Source of the DNA: UBA3907 sp033810155
GTDB taxonomy: Bacteria; Bacillota; Sulfobacillia; Fermentithermobacillales; Fermentithermobacillaceae
Length of the DNA stretch: 64,000 bases
Assembly: GCA_033810155.1 (NCBI GenBank)
Contig: JAPXKJ010000003.1
Location: forward strand, 35,700 to 99,699
Direction of reading: 5' to 3'
The notes below the pieces were generated by a model. It did not search any database and was not told the DNA's origin. It was given only the letters and a program-made list of their open reading frames with translations. A program made the translations under genes and the position numbers. Positions 35,223 through 44,455 of this stretch are shown here, one piece after another; positions within the stretch are counted from its first letter, which is position 1; every line of letters begins with the position of its first letter.

Positions 35223-35899
35223 GAACTATACGCCCCTCTTCTCTCGTCACGTACAACTGTGCCGTTTCTGAGTTCGATCACTCTCTTCTTGAAGAGGTTA
35301 ACCATATCCTGTGCATGAGTCGCGACTACAACAGTCGTGCCGTACATGTTGGCACGCTCGAGAAGGCTAAAAATCTCGTGAGCCGTCTTGGGATCCAAAT
35401 TGCCGGAAGGTTCATCTGCCAAAAGAACATCGGGATTTCGGACAAGCGCCCTGGCAATGGCAATTCTCTGCTGCTCTCCCCCGGATAGCTCATTGGGATA
35501 AGCGTCTCTTCTGTCCTTTAAGCCAACTAGATTCAGAACCTGGGCGACCCTTTTCTTGATCTCGCGTGTAGGCGTGCCCGTAACTTCCAGAGCAAAGGAT
35601 ATATTCTCTCCAATTGTCTTATCCTCAAGCAGTTTGAAGTCTTGGAATACTACACCTATGCGCCGTCTAAGAAAAGGAATCTCCCTTCGCCGAATCTTCG
35701 TCAAATCTTTTCCCAATACCACAACTTGACCAGTAGACGGTGTTTCTTCTCTGTACAATAGTTTTATGAGAGTAGACTTACCTGCGCCACTCGGACCCAC
35801 GATAAACACAAACTCACCCTTGTCTATGGCAAGAGTTACCGATTCCAGAGCTTTGGCGCTACGCCCATAATCTTTGGACACATTCCTCAAGCTAATCAA
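35219..35899 (-). CDS. ftsE: cell-division ABC transporter ATPase FtsE
   Basis: A 226-residue ATPase. Walker A GPSGAGKSTLIKLLY, signature LSGGEQQRIAIARAL and Walker B VLLADEPSGNLDP are all present. The start is taken at TTG 35897-35899, giving a family-typical N-terminus ISLRNVSKDYG and a good AGGTGA site; GTG 35906-35908 is the alternative. It drives FtsX at the divisome. Its position after a possible terminator suggests its own promoter. Confidence 0.94.
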   Translation of the reverse strand: MISLRNVSKDYGRSAKALESVTLAIDKGEFVFIVGPSGAGKSTLIKLLYREETPSTGQVVVLGKDLTKIRRREIPFLRRRIGVVFQDFKLLEDKTIGENISFALEVTGTPTREIKKRVAQVLNLVGLKDRRDAYPNELSGGEQQRIAIARALVRNPDVLLADEPSGNLDPKTAHEIFSLLERANMYGTTVVVATHAQDMVNLFKKRVIELRNGTVVRDERRGAYSS

Positions 35900-36012
35900 A
35901 ATAGTCACCTGCCATCACAACGCAACAAAAGCTGCCTTATGCTTGTACACTAATATTTCGACACGATTTCGGCACATCCTGTTCCCAGAAACGGCTAATA
36001 CGCGCCCTTATG

Positions 36013-36043
36013 AAAAAAACTGCCCTCAGGTTTGAAGAAAGGC
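36013..36043 (-). terminator. weak-stem terminator after the transketolase gene
   Basis: On the minus strand a short GCCUU/AGGGC stem (one G-U pair) with a 12-base loop is followed by AG and seven T residues (36013-36019), overlapping the last codons of the transketolase C-subunit gene. Confidence 0.4.
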
Positions 36044-37036
36044 CCTTGCTTCTTCACAGAACTTCTCTGCCGTAAGTCCGTAGGCTTCCATAAGTTCCTT
36101 AGCCGACCCCGACTGCCCAAATTCATCGTTTACACCCAGACGCATTACAGGCATAGGATGAATCCTACTCAGCGTTTCACATACTGCGCTACCTAGACCG
36201 CCGATTATGTTATGTTCCTCGCAAGTTATAATCATCCGACTGCAAGCAGCCGCTTTTCTTAGCAACTCTACGTCGATAGGTTTTACGCACGCCATGTCTA
36301 TCAAAAGACATGATATACCTTCGTCTTCAAGAGTCTGAGCAGCTTGCAAAGCAGGCAGAACCGTAACCCCACACGCTACAAAACAGACATCGAAAGGTGC
36401 CTCCTCTGGATCTGAACCTAATTTCCCCTCTATAAGGTCATCGATGGAACCTTCTGACAATTGAGGCCATAAGACTGTCCCTTTTCCGATTTCAAAACTA
36501 TGATTTGGCTTAAGTATAGGAGACACTTTCTCCCTGCCCAGCCTAATATAGACTGGCCCTTCATGGGCAGCAGCCGCTCTTACAGCGAGATGCGTTTCCC
36601 GGGCGTCGCAGGGCACTATGACGACCATTCCAGGAATCACCCTCATAAGAGCAATATCCTCCAAGGCTTGATGAGATGCCCCGTCAGGGCCTACAGTAAG
36701 TCCCCCGTGAGATGCCACTATCTTCACATTGAAACCAGGATATGCGATAGATTGCCGTACTTGATCGTATGCCCTGCCACTTGCAAATACAGCAAACGTT
36801 GACACAAATGGGATCTTCCCCGACCGTGCAAGCCCTGCCGCTATTCCCATCATATTGGCTTCGGCTATTCCCACGTTAAAAAACCGCTCGGGAAACGCTT
36901 TTGCAAATTCAGATGTTTTTGTAGAGGAGGACAAGTCTGCGTCAAGAACGCAAATATCAGGATTCTCCTTGCCTAATTCAACTAGGGTTTCACCGTAAGC
37001 GTCCCTTGTTGCTTTCATCTCCGATACCTCGGACAT
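36026..37036 (-). CDS. transketolase C-terminal subunit
   Basis: A 336-residue protein with the pyrimidine-binding and C-terminal domains of transketolase: NVGIAEANMMGIAAGLARSG, SHGGLTVGPDGASHQALEDI and EEHNIIGGLGSAVCETL. It works with the N-terminal subunit encoded just upstream to transfer two-carbon units in the pentose-phosphate pathway. The start is placed at ATG 37034-37036 behind GAAGGGAG; a longer frame to 37084 lacks a site. Split transketolases are common in anaerobic Bacillota and archaea. Confidence 0.93.
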   Translation of the reverse strand: MSEVSEMKATRDAYGETLVELGKENPDICVLDADLSSSTKTSEFAKAFPERFFNVGIAEANMMGIAAGLARSGKIPFVSTFAVFASGRAYDQVRQSIAYPGFNVKIVASHGGLTVGPDGASHQALEDIALMRVIPGMVVIVPCDARETHLAVRAAAAHEGPVYIRLGREKVSPILKPNHSFEIGKGTVLWPQLSEGSIDDLIEGKLGSDPEEAPFDVCFVACGVTVLPALQAAQTLEDEGISCLLIDMACVKPIDVELLRKAAACSRMIITCEEHNIIGGLGSAVCETLSRIHPMPVMRLGVNDEFGQSGSAKELMEAYGLTAEKFCEEARAFLQT

Positions 37037-37087
37037 TCTCCCTTCACCCTCGTGAACATTAATTCGGTAGATACAACATAGCACGAG

Positions 37088-37942
37088 TTAGATTTCTCGG
37101 CTCATCAATTCTTCAATCGCTTTCGCTGCTTCTTGTGGACTCGGAGCTTTTCCATGCCATTCTCTCTTATTCTCCATGAAACTCACTCCCTTGCCCTTTA
37201 CAGTCTCGGCAATTACAACCGAAGGGCGCCCTTTAGTCATTCGGGCTTTGCCAAAAGCACTGAGAAGACTAATAGGATTGTGTCCGTCTGCCGAAAGCAC
37301 GTTCCAACCAAATGCTTCAAACTTCTCAGACAAAGGCTCTGGGCACATTACATCCTCAATCCTGCCATCTATCTGAAGGTGATTGTGATCCACTATTGCC
37401 ACGAGGTTATCTAGTCCGTAGTGATGACCTGCCATCGCGGCCTCCCAGACTTGACCTTCCTGGCATTCGCCATCTCCTAACAATACCCAGACCATGTACT
37501 GCTTACTATCCAATTTGCCCGAAAGAGCCATTCCAACTCCCATAGACAGGCCCTGACCCAAGGAACCCGTTGAGACTTCTACACCTGGCACTTTGCGACA
37601 GTCCGGATGCCCTTGCAGGGGCGAACCTAACTGCCTGAGTGTGGGCAAGAGATCTTTTGAAAAATAACCTTTCTCGGCCAAAACCGCATAAAGCGCAGGG
37701 GCAGCATGACCCTTGGAAAGAATGAACCTATCTCTATCGGGCCACAAAGGCTCATCAGGTTTCACGTTGAGCACCCCGCCAAAATATAACGTGCTCAATA
37801 TATCTGCCGATGACAAAGACCCACCGGGATGACCCGAGCCCGCTTTGGATGTCATCTGTATTACATTGACCCTAATTTCTCTTGCCTTTTCTTTTACTAA
37901 CTGAACTATCTTCTCCATGCTTTCGGTTGGGGATTCCTGCAT
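37088..37942 (-). CDS. transketolase N-terminal subunit
   Basis: A 284-residue thiamine-diphosphate-binding half of a split transketolase. SKAGSGHPGGSLSSADILS, ILSKGHAAPALYA and the TPP motif GDGECQEGQVWEAA through VDHNHLQ are present. GGAGGG lies about eight bases before the ATG. The stop is 51 bases ahead of the partner gene. It follows tagA in the same direction. Confidence 0.94.
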   Translation of the reverse strand: MQESPTESMEKIVQLVKEKAREIRVNVIQMTSKAGSGHPGGSLSSADILSTLYFGGVLNVKPDEPLWPDRDRFILSKGHAAPALYAVLAEKGYFSKDLLPTLRQLGSPLQGHPDCRKVPGVEVSTGSLGQGLSMGVGMALSGKLDSKQYMVWVLLGDGECQEGQVWEAAMAGHHYGLDNLVAIVDHNHLQIDGRIEDVMCPEPLSEKFEAFGWNVLSADGHNPISLLSAFGKARMTKGRPSVVIAETVKGKGVSFMENKREWHGKAPSPQEAAKAIEELMSREI

Positions 37943-37973
37943 CGTCTAGCCCTCCATCTTGCCTTTTCCCTTT

Positions 37974-38693
37974 TTACTCTTTGCCGCTCACAAGGATCTT
38001 AAGTACAAACTGCAAAAGCAAAGCATCTTGTTTTATCCTGCTCGGTTCCAGAATCAGCCGGTACAACCATTCCAAGCCTAGGTTCTGTATAATCTCCGGA
38101 GCTCTCTTCTTCTCTCCTGCCAATACATCGAAAACCCCACCTACTCCTATGCCTACTTTGGCACCCAATTCACTTTTATACTTCCATATGAATTTCTCCT
38201 GCTTAGGAGAACCCATGGCACAAAGCAAGAGGTCAGCTTCTGTTTCCCTAATAGCCTGTACGATTCTAGGCTCCTCTTCCGGGGAAAAATATCCGTGATG
38301 GGTCCCACATATCCTAACCCCGGGGAACAGTTCCTTAGCCTTTTGAGCCGCTTTCTCTGCTACTTCTTCTTTCCCACCAAGGAAAAAAACCTTAGGCGAG
38401 ACTTCTGAACCTAGCAAGCCATAAGCCAATTCTACACCTGTTACTCTGTCAGGCAAATCCACGCCCTTCCTACGAGCTGCCCAGAGGATTCCTACACCGT
38501 CGGGAACGATTAAATCGGCAGATCGGAGTATCTGCATAAACTCAGCGTCCTTTTGAGCAGTCATCACCATTATAGGATTAGCCGTGACAATGATCTTTGT
38601 ACGACCGTCGTTCTGAGAGAACATCCCCTCTATAGTGCTTAACGCCCCTTGAAGCGTAACAGGACTAAACTCAACTCCAAGAATATTGACCAA
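37974..38693 (-). CDS. tagA: WecB/TagA/CpsF-family glycosyltransferase
   Basis: A 239-residue glycosyltransferase of family 26. The hallmarks TANPIMVMTAQKD, VPDGVGILWAARRKG, VFFLGGKEEV and LLLCAMGSPKQEKFI are seen. TagA transfers N-acetylmannosamine to undecaprenyl-linked GlcNAc for wall polymers. The TTG start has GGTGAGG five bases upstream. It diverges from csaB across about 200 bases, and the pairing with a pyruvyl transferase points to a wall polysaccharide or S-layer anchor. Confidence 0.9.
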   Translation of the reverse strand: MVNILGVEFSPVTLQGALSTIEGMFSQNDGRTKIIVTANPIMVMTAQKDAEFMQILRSADLIVPDGVGILWAARRKGVDLPDRVTGVELAYGLLGSEVSPKVFFLGGKEEVAEKAAQKAKELFPGVRICGTHHGYFSPEEEPRIVQAIRETEADLLLCAMGSPKQEKFIWKYKSELGAKVGIGVGGVFDVLAGEKKRAPEIIQNLGLEWLYRLILEPSRIKQDALLLQFVLKILVSGKE

Positions 38694-38718
38694 CCTAACC
38701 TCACCCTTTTCAGTGTAA

Positions 38719-38807
38719 CACGGAGACGATTCTCGTGAACCAACTTCGGCTCTTTTTGCCGAATACCTGTTTAAAGATACAACCCTTCCTTAAGGGTATC
38801 TTTTTTT
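38719..38807 (+). other. three tandem hairpins ending in a U-tract
   Basis: In the tagA-csaB gap, plus-strand hairpins lie at 38719-38737 (CACGgAGA/TCTCGTG), 38745-38763 (TTCGGC/GCCGAA) and 38773-38803 (AAAGATA...TATCTTT with an inner CCCTT/AAGGG), the last followed by seven T residues. No plus-strand gene lies upstream, so this may be a small RNA or a leader with an attenuator for csaB. Confidence 0.55.
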
Positions 38808-38825
38808 GTTATGATTCAAAAAGAC

Positions 38826-38853
38826 TTGATTTAATGTTTGTGCTGTAAATAAT
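38826..38853 (+). promoter_or_regulatory. possible promoter for csaB
   Basis: TTGATT (38826-38831) and AATAAT (38848-38853) are 16 bases apart, downstream of the hairpin and U-tract and 42 bases before the csaB GTG. One mismatch in each hexamer region, so moderate confidence only. Confidence 0.45.
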
Positions 38854-38895
38854 GAATTGTAACCTGGACCATGCAAGAAAACGAGGTGCGGACGT

Positions 38896-39990
38896 GTGGC
38901 GAAAGTTCTCCTTTCCGGGTATTACGGTTTTGGTAACATAGGCGATGAAGCTATTCTGGCGTCTACTGTCAAAGCTTTGAGAAAGGCCAGGCCTGACCTG
39001 GATATCATGGTCCTTTCTCAACATCCTGAGGAGACTAGCACGGCATATGGCGTAGAATCTTATCCTAGAATGTCCATGAATGAGGTAAGAAAGGCCGTAC
39101 GAAAATCAGATCTAGTGATCTTCGGCGGTGGAAGTCTACTACAAGACGCTACTTCTTTTAGATCTCTTTTGTACTACCTGTCGATAATACACCTATCAAG
39201 TTTTTACAATAAACCTGTGGTAGTGTACGCAAACGGGATCGGGCCAATAAACTCTCGTCTGGGCAGGTTACTTACAAAACGGGCTATGGGGAAAGTGAAA
39301 GACATAACAGTAAGAGATAGTGACTCCAAGGAGGAACTATTGAGGCTCGGCGTGACTAAGGATATAAAGGTAACGGCTGACCCAGCTTTTCTTTTAGAGC
39401 CTGCACCAGACGATCTAACAAAGAAAATCCTTGAATCTCATGGAGTGAACGGACAACAAGACATCGTATGGATTGCCCTAAGAGACATAAATGCTCCGGC
39501 ATGGTTTTACGATCAAATCACGACATTAGTATCTAAGATGAAACAACATGGGCTATCGCCGTGCTTTCTTGCGATGCAAGAAAGAGATTTGGCCTTGACC
39601 ACGAAATTGAACCAAGATATCACAGCCATGAAGATGGATCCATTGCCGGTTATCTCAAATGTAACGCCCGTAGATGCTCTCGGCATCCTTGGAGCTGGCC
39701 AATTCTGCCTGGGGATGCGATTACACACTTTGATACTATCATCTAGAGTGGGAGTCCCATTTGTTGGGATAGATATAGACCCTAAGATTAGCGCATTTTG
39801 CAACACAGCAGGTTGTCCAGTTCTCCCATACCCGGCAAAACACCCTAACTTCGACATCGTAAAAGAGTTTTTTGCCTTAATCCGAGATGGCGATATGTAC
39901 AGAAGAACGCTGAATGAAGAACTACCGGTGTTCTCCTCTCTTGCCGAAGAAAACATAAGCATCGTCTTACGTCATCTAGACCGCATATAG
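38896..39990 (+). CDS. csaB: polysaccharide pyruvyl transferase CsaB
   Basis: A 364-residue member of the CsaB/WcaK family. The N-terminal GYYGFGNIGDEAIL, the GGGSLLQDATSFRSLLYY segment and the C-terminal MRLHTLILSSRVGVPFVG are family marks. CsaB adds pyruvate ketals to secondary wall polymers so that S-layer homology domains can bind. The GTG start follows GAGGTG by seven bases. It diverges from tagA, which fits a wall-polymer locus. No SLH-domain gene is in the window. Confidence 0.9.
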   Translation: MAKVLLSGYYGFGNIGDEAILASTVKALRKARPDLDIMVLSQHPEETSTAYGVESYPRMSMNEVRKAVRKSDLVIFGGGSLLQDATSFRSLLYYLSIIHLSSFYNKPVVVYANGIGPINSRLGRLLTKRAMGKVKDITVRDSDSKEELLRLGVTKDIKVTADPAFLLEPAPDDLTKKILESHGVNGQQDIVWIALRDINAPAWFYDQITTLVSKMKQHGLSPCFLAMQERDLALTTKLNQDITAMKMDPLPVISNVTPVDALGILGAGQFCLGMRLHTLILSSRVGVPFVGIDIDPKISAFCNTAGCPVLPYPAKHPNFDIVKEFFALIRDGDMYRRTLNEELPVFSSLAEENISIVLRHLDRI

Positions 39991-40006
39991 AACTGCCCGT
40001 AACCAC

Positions 40007-40426
40007 CTATCTAATGTCAAACTTGCCTCGTACCATAATAAACGCATTGGAAGTAACCTTTATCCCTCTGCCATCATCTCTTGGAACCAAAAGTAGGTGA
40101 TTTCTTGGCACTTCGGCACCTTTTGCCAGGTCGGAGCCGGCAGTAACATCGCACAACCCACCAAGTTCAGAATCTATTACGGTAGCATCTCCTGATCTGA
40201 GAATGATCTCTGTCCCAGAATACCCGATAAGGCTCTGCCCAGAAGAAAGTTCAACTACATTCATCTTCATCATTGAATCCACATAGGACCTTGAGACTAA
40301 CGGATCGTCCTCGCTCCCGGGTAAAACTGTGCTACCAGCGAAAACCAGCCCCCTACCAAACCACCCAACTGAAAACGCGACTAGCACTGCTAATACCACC
40401 AAACATATCAGGTATCTCCTTGGCAT
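40007..40426 (-). CDS. anchored hypothetical protein
   Basis: A 139-residue protein with an N-terminal signal anchor (YLICLVVLAVLVAFSVGWFG, about 5-24) and a small extracytoplasmic region of mixed beta pattern (QSLIGYSGTEIILRSGDATV). The final 30 residues (NHLLLVPRDDGRGIKV) look like a compact beta domain. I do not recognise the family. The ATG has GGTGG seven bases upstream. It follows prfB by 33 bases in the same direction, so it may be co-transcribed; csaB is convergent. Confidence 0.8.
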   Translation of the reverse strand: MPRRYLICLVVLAVLVAFSVGWFGRGLVFAGSTVLPGSEDDPLVSRSYVDSMMKMNVVELSSGQSLIGYSGTEIILRSGDATVIDSELGGLCDVTAGSDLAKGAEVPRNHLLLVPRDDGRGIKVTSNAFIMVRGKFDIR

Positions 40427-40459
40427 TTCAGAACCACCTTCCGTAGGTTTTGATATGTG

Positions 40460-41573
40460 TTATCCGTCTGCCGCCCGTTCGGCATCTTGCCGAAGTTTGG
40501 CATATATGAAGTCGTCTATATCGCCATCCATAACACGTTCCACGTTGGTTATCTCTAAGCCTGTGCGGTGGTCTTTAACCAGCGTGTATGGCTGAAAGAT
40601 ATATGACCTAATCTGACTTCCCCATGTAATCTCTTTTTGGGGACCCCTAAGGTTTTCAATCTCCTTTAGTTTTTCTTCCTCCTTGAGGGCCAGAAGTTTG
40701 GCTTTTAAAACCCGCATTGCCACGAGCTTATTCGAGTGCTGAGAACGCTCGTTTTGGCATGTAACGACAATGCCTGTAGGAATATGCGTGATCCTAACCG
40801 CAGAATCAGTCTTATTAACGTGCTGGCCACCTGCGCCAGAAGACCTATATGTGTCTATCTTGATCTCATCTGGGTTGATGTCTACTTCTTCTTCGGTTTC
40901 AATCTCAGGCAACACGTCCACAGATGCAAACGAGGTGTGCCTCCTCTGATTTGAATCGAAAGGAGAGATCCTTACCAGCCTGTGCACGCCCTTTTCCGGG
41001 CGCAAAAAACCATATGCGTGGTCGCCCCTAACAGAAAAACTCACGCTTTTCAGTCCGGCTTCCTCACCAGGTAACATATCAAGAGTCTCCAGTTCAAATC
41101 CTCTACGCTCAACCCATCTAGAGTACATTCTGTAGAGCATCTCAACCCAATCCATCGCCTCTGTACCCCCTGCACCCGCATGCAGGGTAACTATGGCGTC
41201 TCTCGAATCATACGGGCCAGAAAACAAGGTTTCAAACTCTAGGTCGTGGATCTTTCCAGACAGTTCCTCCGCCGTTTGCTTCAGATCTTCTAGAAGCGAC
41301 ATGTCGCCTTCTTCTTCGGCCAAAATAGCTATGGAAATACTGTCTTCTACCTGGACCTTGAGATCGTTGAATGTGTTTAGTTTGTTTTCGATATGGCTTA
41401 TTCGTCTGCCAATTGATTGCGCTCGCCTATGATCTTCCCATACTGAAGGGTCTTGCATTTTGGCATTTAGATCCGCCAACTCCATGGATAACTTAACAGG
41501 GTCAAAGAGACCTCCCAATATTTGCTAGTCTTTCTTTCAAAGACTCCAATTCATTTATTACTTCTTCGTACAT
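40460..41573 (-). CDS. prfB: peptide chain release factor 2, programmed frameshift
   Basis: A 370-residue release factor reading UGA and UAA. Translation begins at ATG 41571-41573 (GGAGGG seven bases upstream), runs 23 codons to LANIGRSL, then meets an in-frame UGA at 41502-41504 and must shift +1 at CTT-T-GAC, continuing DPVKLSMELADL to the stop at 40460. The joined product has the usual RF2 N-terminus. SPF at about 203-205 is the stop-recognition motif and GGQ at about 248-250 the peptide-release motif. Only the frame after the shift appears as a long open frame. It follows secA, as in Bacillus. Confidence 0.97.
41502..41516 (-). promoter_or_regulatory. RF2 +1 frameshift signal
   Basis: The coding strand reads GGG AGG TCT CTT TGA C: an internal Shine-Dalgarno-like GGGAGG three bases before the slippery CTT and an in-frame TGA. 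This is the classical autoregulatory site: low RF2 slows termination and favours the shift. Confidence 0.96.
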
Positions 41574-41645
41574 AATCATTCCCTCCGCTAATTACGATAC
41601 CTGTGACCCATTTCCCAGACATGAATAATACGGCATTTTGCGCCG

Positions 41646-44405
41646 TTATCCAAGTTTTCCACAACAATTTTTATACTTCTTTCCGCTACCACACGGGCAG
41701 GGGTCATTTCGCCCTACTTTTTTCCCGAACTTAAGCGGTGCAGACCTTTGTTGTCCACCTTCAGGTGTATCTTGAGATTGAGGCCCGCTAAGTCTTATCA
41801 CTCTCACCGGCCCCGAGGTTCCTTGACCATCTCTTTTGGATCCGACGCCTCGTTCCTTAGATACAGTTACTCTGTAGAGATAGGAGACTGTATCTTTCTC
41901 TATATTTTGAACCATGTTCTGAAACAGTTCATAACCTTCTTTTTGATATTCAAGTAAAGGATCTCTCTGACCATACGCCCTCAGTCCTATTCCTTCGCGA
42001 AGACCCTCCATGGCACGCAGCTGGTCTATCCACTTTTGATCAACTACTCTAAGAAGGATGAGTCGCTGCACCTCGTTGAAGTTCGGCCCAAGCATTTCTG
42101 CTTTCTCTTTGTATCCTTGATCGAAAACCTTCATGACAGCTTCTAATACAACTTCTCTGGAACTGGCAGAATCCAAAACTTTTCCGAAATCTATGGCAGG
42201 CATTAGCTCCTTGAGATAAGAAACAAGCCCGTCTATATCTGCCTCGTGGTTCCTTTCGCCCGGATTCCAAAATGCATCAAAGCCCGTTTCTACTGTCCTC
42301 GTAATCATACTCCGCAGAATATCACAAAGATCATCAAGTTCAAGTACCTGGCGTCTCTGAGCGTATATGACTTCACGCTGTTTGTTCAGAACATTGTCGT
42401 ATTCGAGCACATTCTTCCTTATAGAAAAGTTGTGCGCCTCAATGCGTTTCTGGGCTGTTTCCACAGACTTGGTGATCAATGGGTGCTCTATAGGCTCGTC
42501 CTCTGAGAATCCTACCTTTTCCATAACGTTACTTATGAGGTCCCCTCCAAACAGCCGCATAAGCTCATCATCCAACGAAAGATAGAACCTCGACGAGCCC
42601 GGGTCTCCTTGTCTACCCGCTCTGCCTCTTAACTGGTTATCTATACGCCGAGCTTCGTGGCGTTCTGTTCCAAGAACATGGAGTCCGCCCAAAGACACTA
42701 CCTCGTCATGCTCTTCATCTGTCTGACTTTTGAACTGCTCAAAGAGTTCCTTGTATCTGCTTCTCGCCTCAAGAATCACATTAGTGCGCTCATCTTGTGT
42801 GCCCTCGTCTACCTTTGCAAGTATTGCTTGGGGCAGCACCTTCTCCGAGGCGATAGATACCACTTCAGGATCATAGCCTTCTTTTCTAAGAGCCGAACGC
42901 GTCATGAAGTCAGGATTGCCACCCAGTAGGATGTCAGTTCCCCGCCCGGCCATGTTGGTTGCAATGGTCACCGCGCCTTTTCTTCCTGCCTGGGCCACTA
43001 TTTCCGCTTCCCGTTCGTGATGCTTAGCGTTGAGGACTTCATGGTCGATCCCTCTTCTTTTGAGCATAGAAGATAGCATCTCTGATTTTTCCACCGAACG
43101 CGTGCCCACAAGAACGGGCCTGGCAATTTCATGCATGTGAGCAATTTCTTCAACAACAGCTTTGAACTTGGCGTCTGCTGTTTTCCAAATAGAATCGGGC
43201 ATATTCGTCCTTACCAGAGCCTTATTCGGTGGAATAGACACAACATCCAAACCGTATATTTCTACAAACTCCGGTTCTTCAGTGGCAGCGGTTCCTGTCA
43301 TGCCGGAAAGTTTGTCATACATCCTGAAGAAGTTTTGCACTGTGATAGTAGCGAGCGTATCGCTTTCTTCTTTTATGTTTACTCCTTCTTTGGCTTCAAT
43401 TGCCTGATGAAGCCCATCTGAAAATCTCCTACCTTCAAGAATGCGACCGGTAAACTCATCTACTATTAGAACCTCTCCGTTTTTCACCACGTAGTCAACA
43501 TCTCGATGCATTAGCTCTTTTGCCCTTAGGGCCTGCTTAACATAATGCTCCAACCCTATGTTGTTTTCATCGGAAAGATCCTCTATGCCCAACCATTCCT
43601 CTGTTTTTTTGATCCCTTCATCGGTCAATACGATCGTCTTAGCTTTCTCATCTATTGTGTAATGGTTATCTCTTTTTAGCGTGCGAGCCAGATCCCTAAA
43701 TCTTATATACTTGTCTGTAGTGCCCTCTCCTCGGCCTGAAATTATGAGAGGGGTTCTTGCCTCATCTATCAGAATTGAATCAACCTCATCGATTACAGCG
43801 TAGTTTAGAGGGCTTTGAACGAGATCCTCCTTGCGCCAAGCCATGTTATCTCTAAGATAGTCAAAACCGAATTCCGTATTCGTACCATAGATGATAGGGC
43901 ATGAATAAGAATCCTTCTTCTGAGCAACTTCCATTCCCGGGATTACAAGTCCTACATCTAAGCCCAAGAACCTGTAAATTTGACCCATCCACTCTCTATC
44001 TCGCTTTGCCAGATAGTCGTTGACCGTAACTACGTGGACGGTAGCGCCTCCTAAGGCGTTCAGATAAGTCGGGAGAGTAGCTACGAGCGTTTTTCCTTCT
44101 CCCGTTTGCATCTCCGCAATACGTCCCTGATGAAGAACAACACCGCCTATTATCTGAACGTCAAAGTGCCTCATATCGAGCACGCGTTTGGAAACTTCTC
44201 TGACGACGGCAAAAGCCTCGGGCAGTATTTTATCCAGCGGCTCACCTCTAGATATGCGTTCCCGGAACTCTCCGGTCTTACCTTGCAGGTTTCCGTCGGA
44301 AGCTCGCTCCAAAACCGGCTCAAATCTTCCTACCAAATCGACGATTGGACTTATTTTTCGCAGCTCCCGGTCATTGGCGTTAAACAAATTCTTTAGAATG
44401 GACAT
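41646..44405 (-). CDS. secA: preprotein translocase ATPase SecA
   Basis: A 919-residue Sec motor. Walker A is MQTGEGKTLVATLP, motif VIDEVDSILIDEARTPL is the DEAD-box element, MAGRGTDILLGG and GRAGRQGDPGSSRFYLS follow, and the C-terminal zinc motif CPCGSGKKYKNCCG is intact. It drives export through SecYEG at the membrane. ATG 44403-44405 has AAGGAG eight bases upstream. A short ACGGC/GCCGT hairpin at 41630-41646 overlaps the stop codon. Confidence 0.97.
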   Translation of the reverse strand: MSILKNLFNANDRELRKISPIVDLVGRFEPVLERASDGNLQGKTGEFRERISRGEPLDKILPEAFAVVREVSKRVLDMRHFDVQIIGGVVLHQGRIAEMQTGEGKTLVATLPTYLNALGGATVHVVTVNDYLAKRDREWMGQIYRFLGLDVGLVIPGMEVAQKKDSYSCPIIYGTNTEFGFDYLRDNMAWRKEDLVQSPLNYAVIDEVDSILIDEARTPLIISGRGEGTTDKYIRFRDLARTLKRDNHYTIDEKAKTIVLTDEGIKKTEEWLGIEDLSDENNIGLEHYVKQALRAKELMHRDVDYVVKNGEVLIVDEFTGRILEGRRFSDGLHQAIEAKEGVNIKEESDTLATITVQNFFRMYDKLSGMTGTAATEEPEFVEIYGLDVVSIPPNKALVRTNMPDSIWKTADAKFKAVVEEIAHMHEIARPVLVGTRSVEKSEMLSSMLKRRGIDHEVLNAKHHEREAEIVAQAGRKGAVTIATNMAGRGTDILLGGNPDFMTRSALRKEGYDPEVVSIASEKVLPQAILAKVDEGTQDERTNVILEARSRYKELFEQFKSQTDEEHDEVVSLGGLHVLGTERHEARRIDNQLRGRAGRQGDPGSSRFYLSLDDELMRLFGGDLISNVMEKVGFSEDEPIEHPLITKSVETAQKRIEAHNFSIRKNVLEYDNVLNKQREVIYAQRRQVLELDDLCDILRSMITRTVETGFDAFWNPGERNHEADIDGLVSYLKELMPAIDFGKVLDSASSREVVLEAVMKVFDQGYKEKAEMLGPNFNEVQRLILLRVVDQKWIDQLRAMEGLREGIGLRAYGQRDPLLEYQKEGYELFQNMVQNIEKDTVSYLYRVTVSKERGVGSKRDGQGTSGPVRVIRLSGPQSQDTPEGGQQRSAPLKFGKKVGRNDPCPCGSGKKYKNCCGKLG

Positions 44406-44455
44406 GCATATCTCCTTTTCTGCGTGCAAACTCACAAACAATCAAACAGTTTTGC

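Noticed and set aside
40460..41518. prfB read as a truncated gene or pseudogene
   Set aside because: The upstream 23 codons and the CTT TGA C site restore a full RF2; this is programmed frameshifting.
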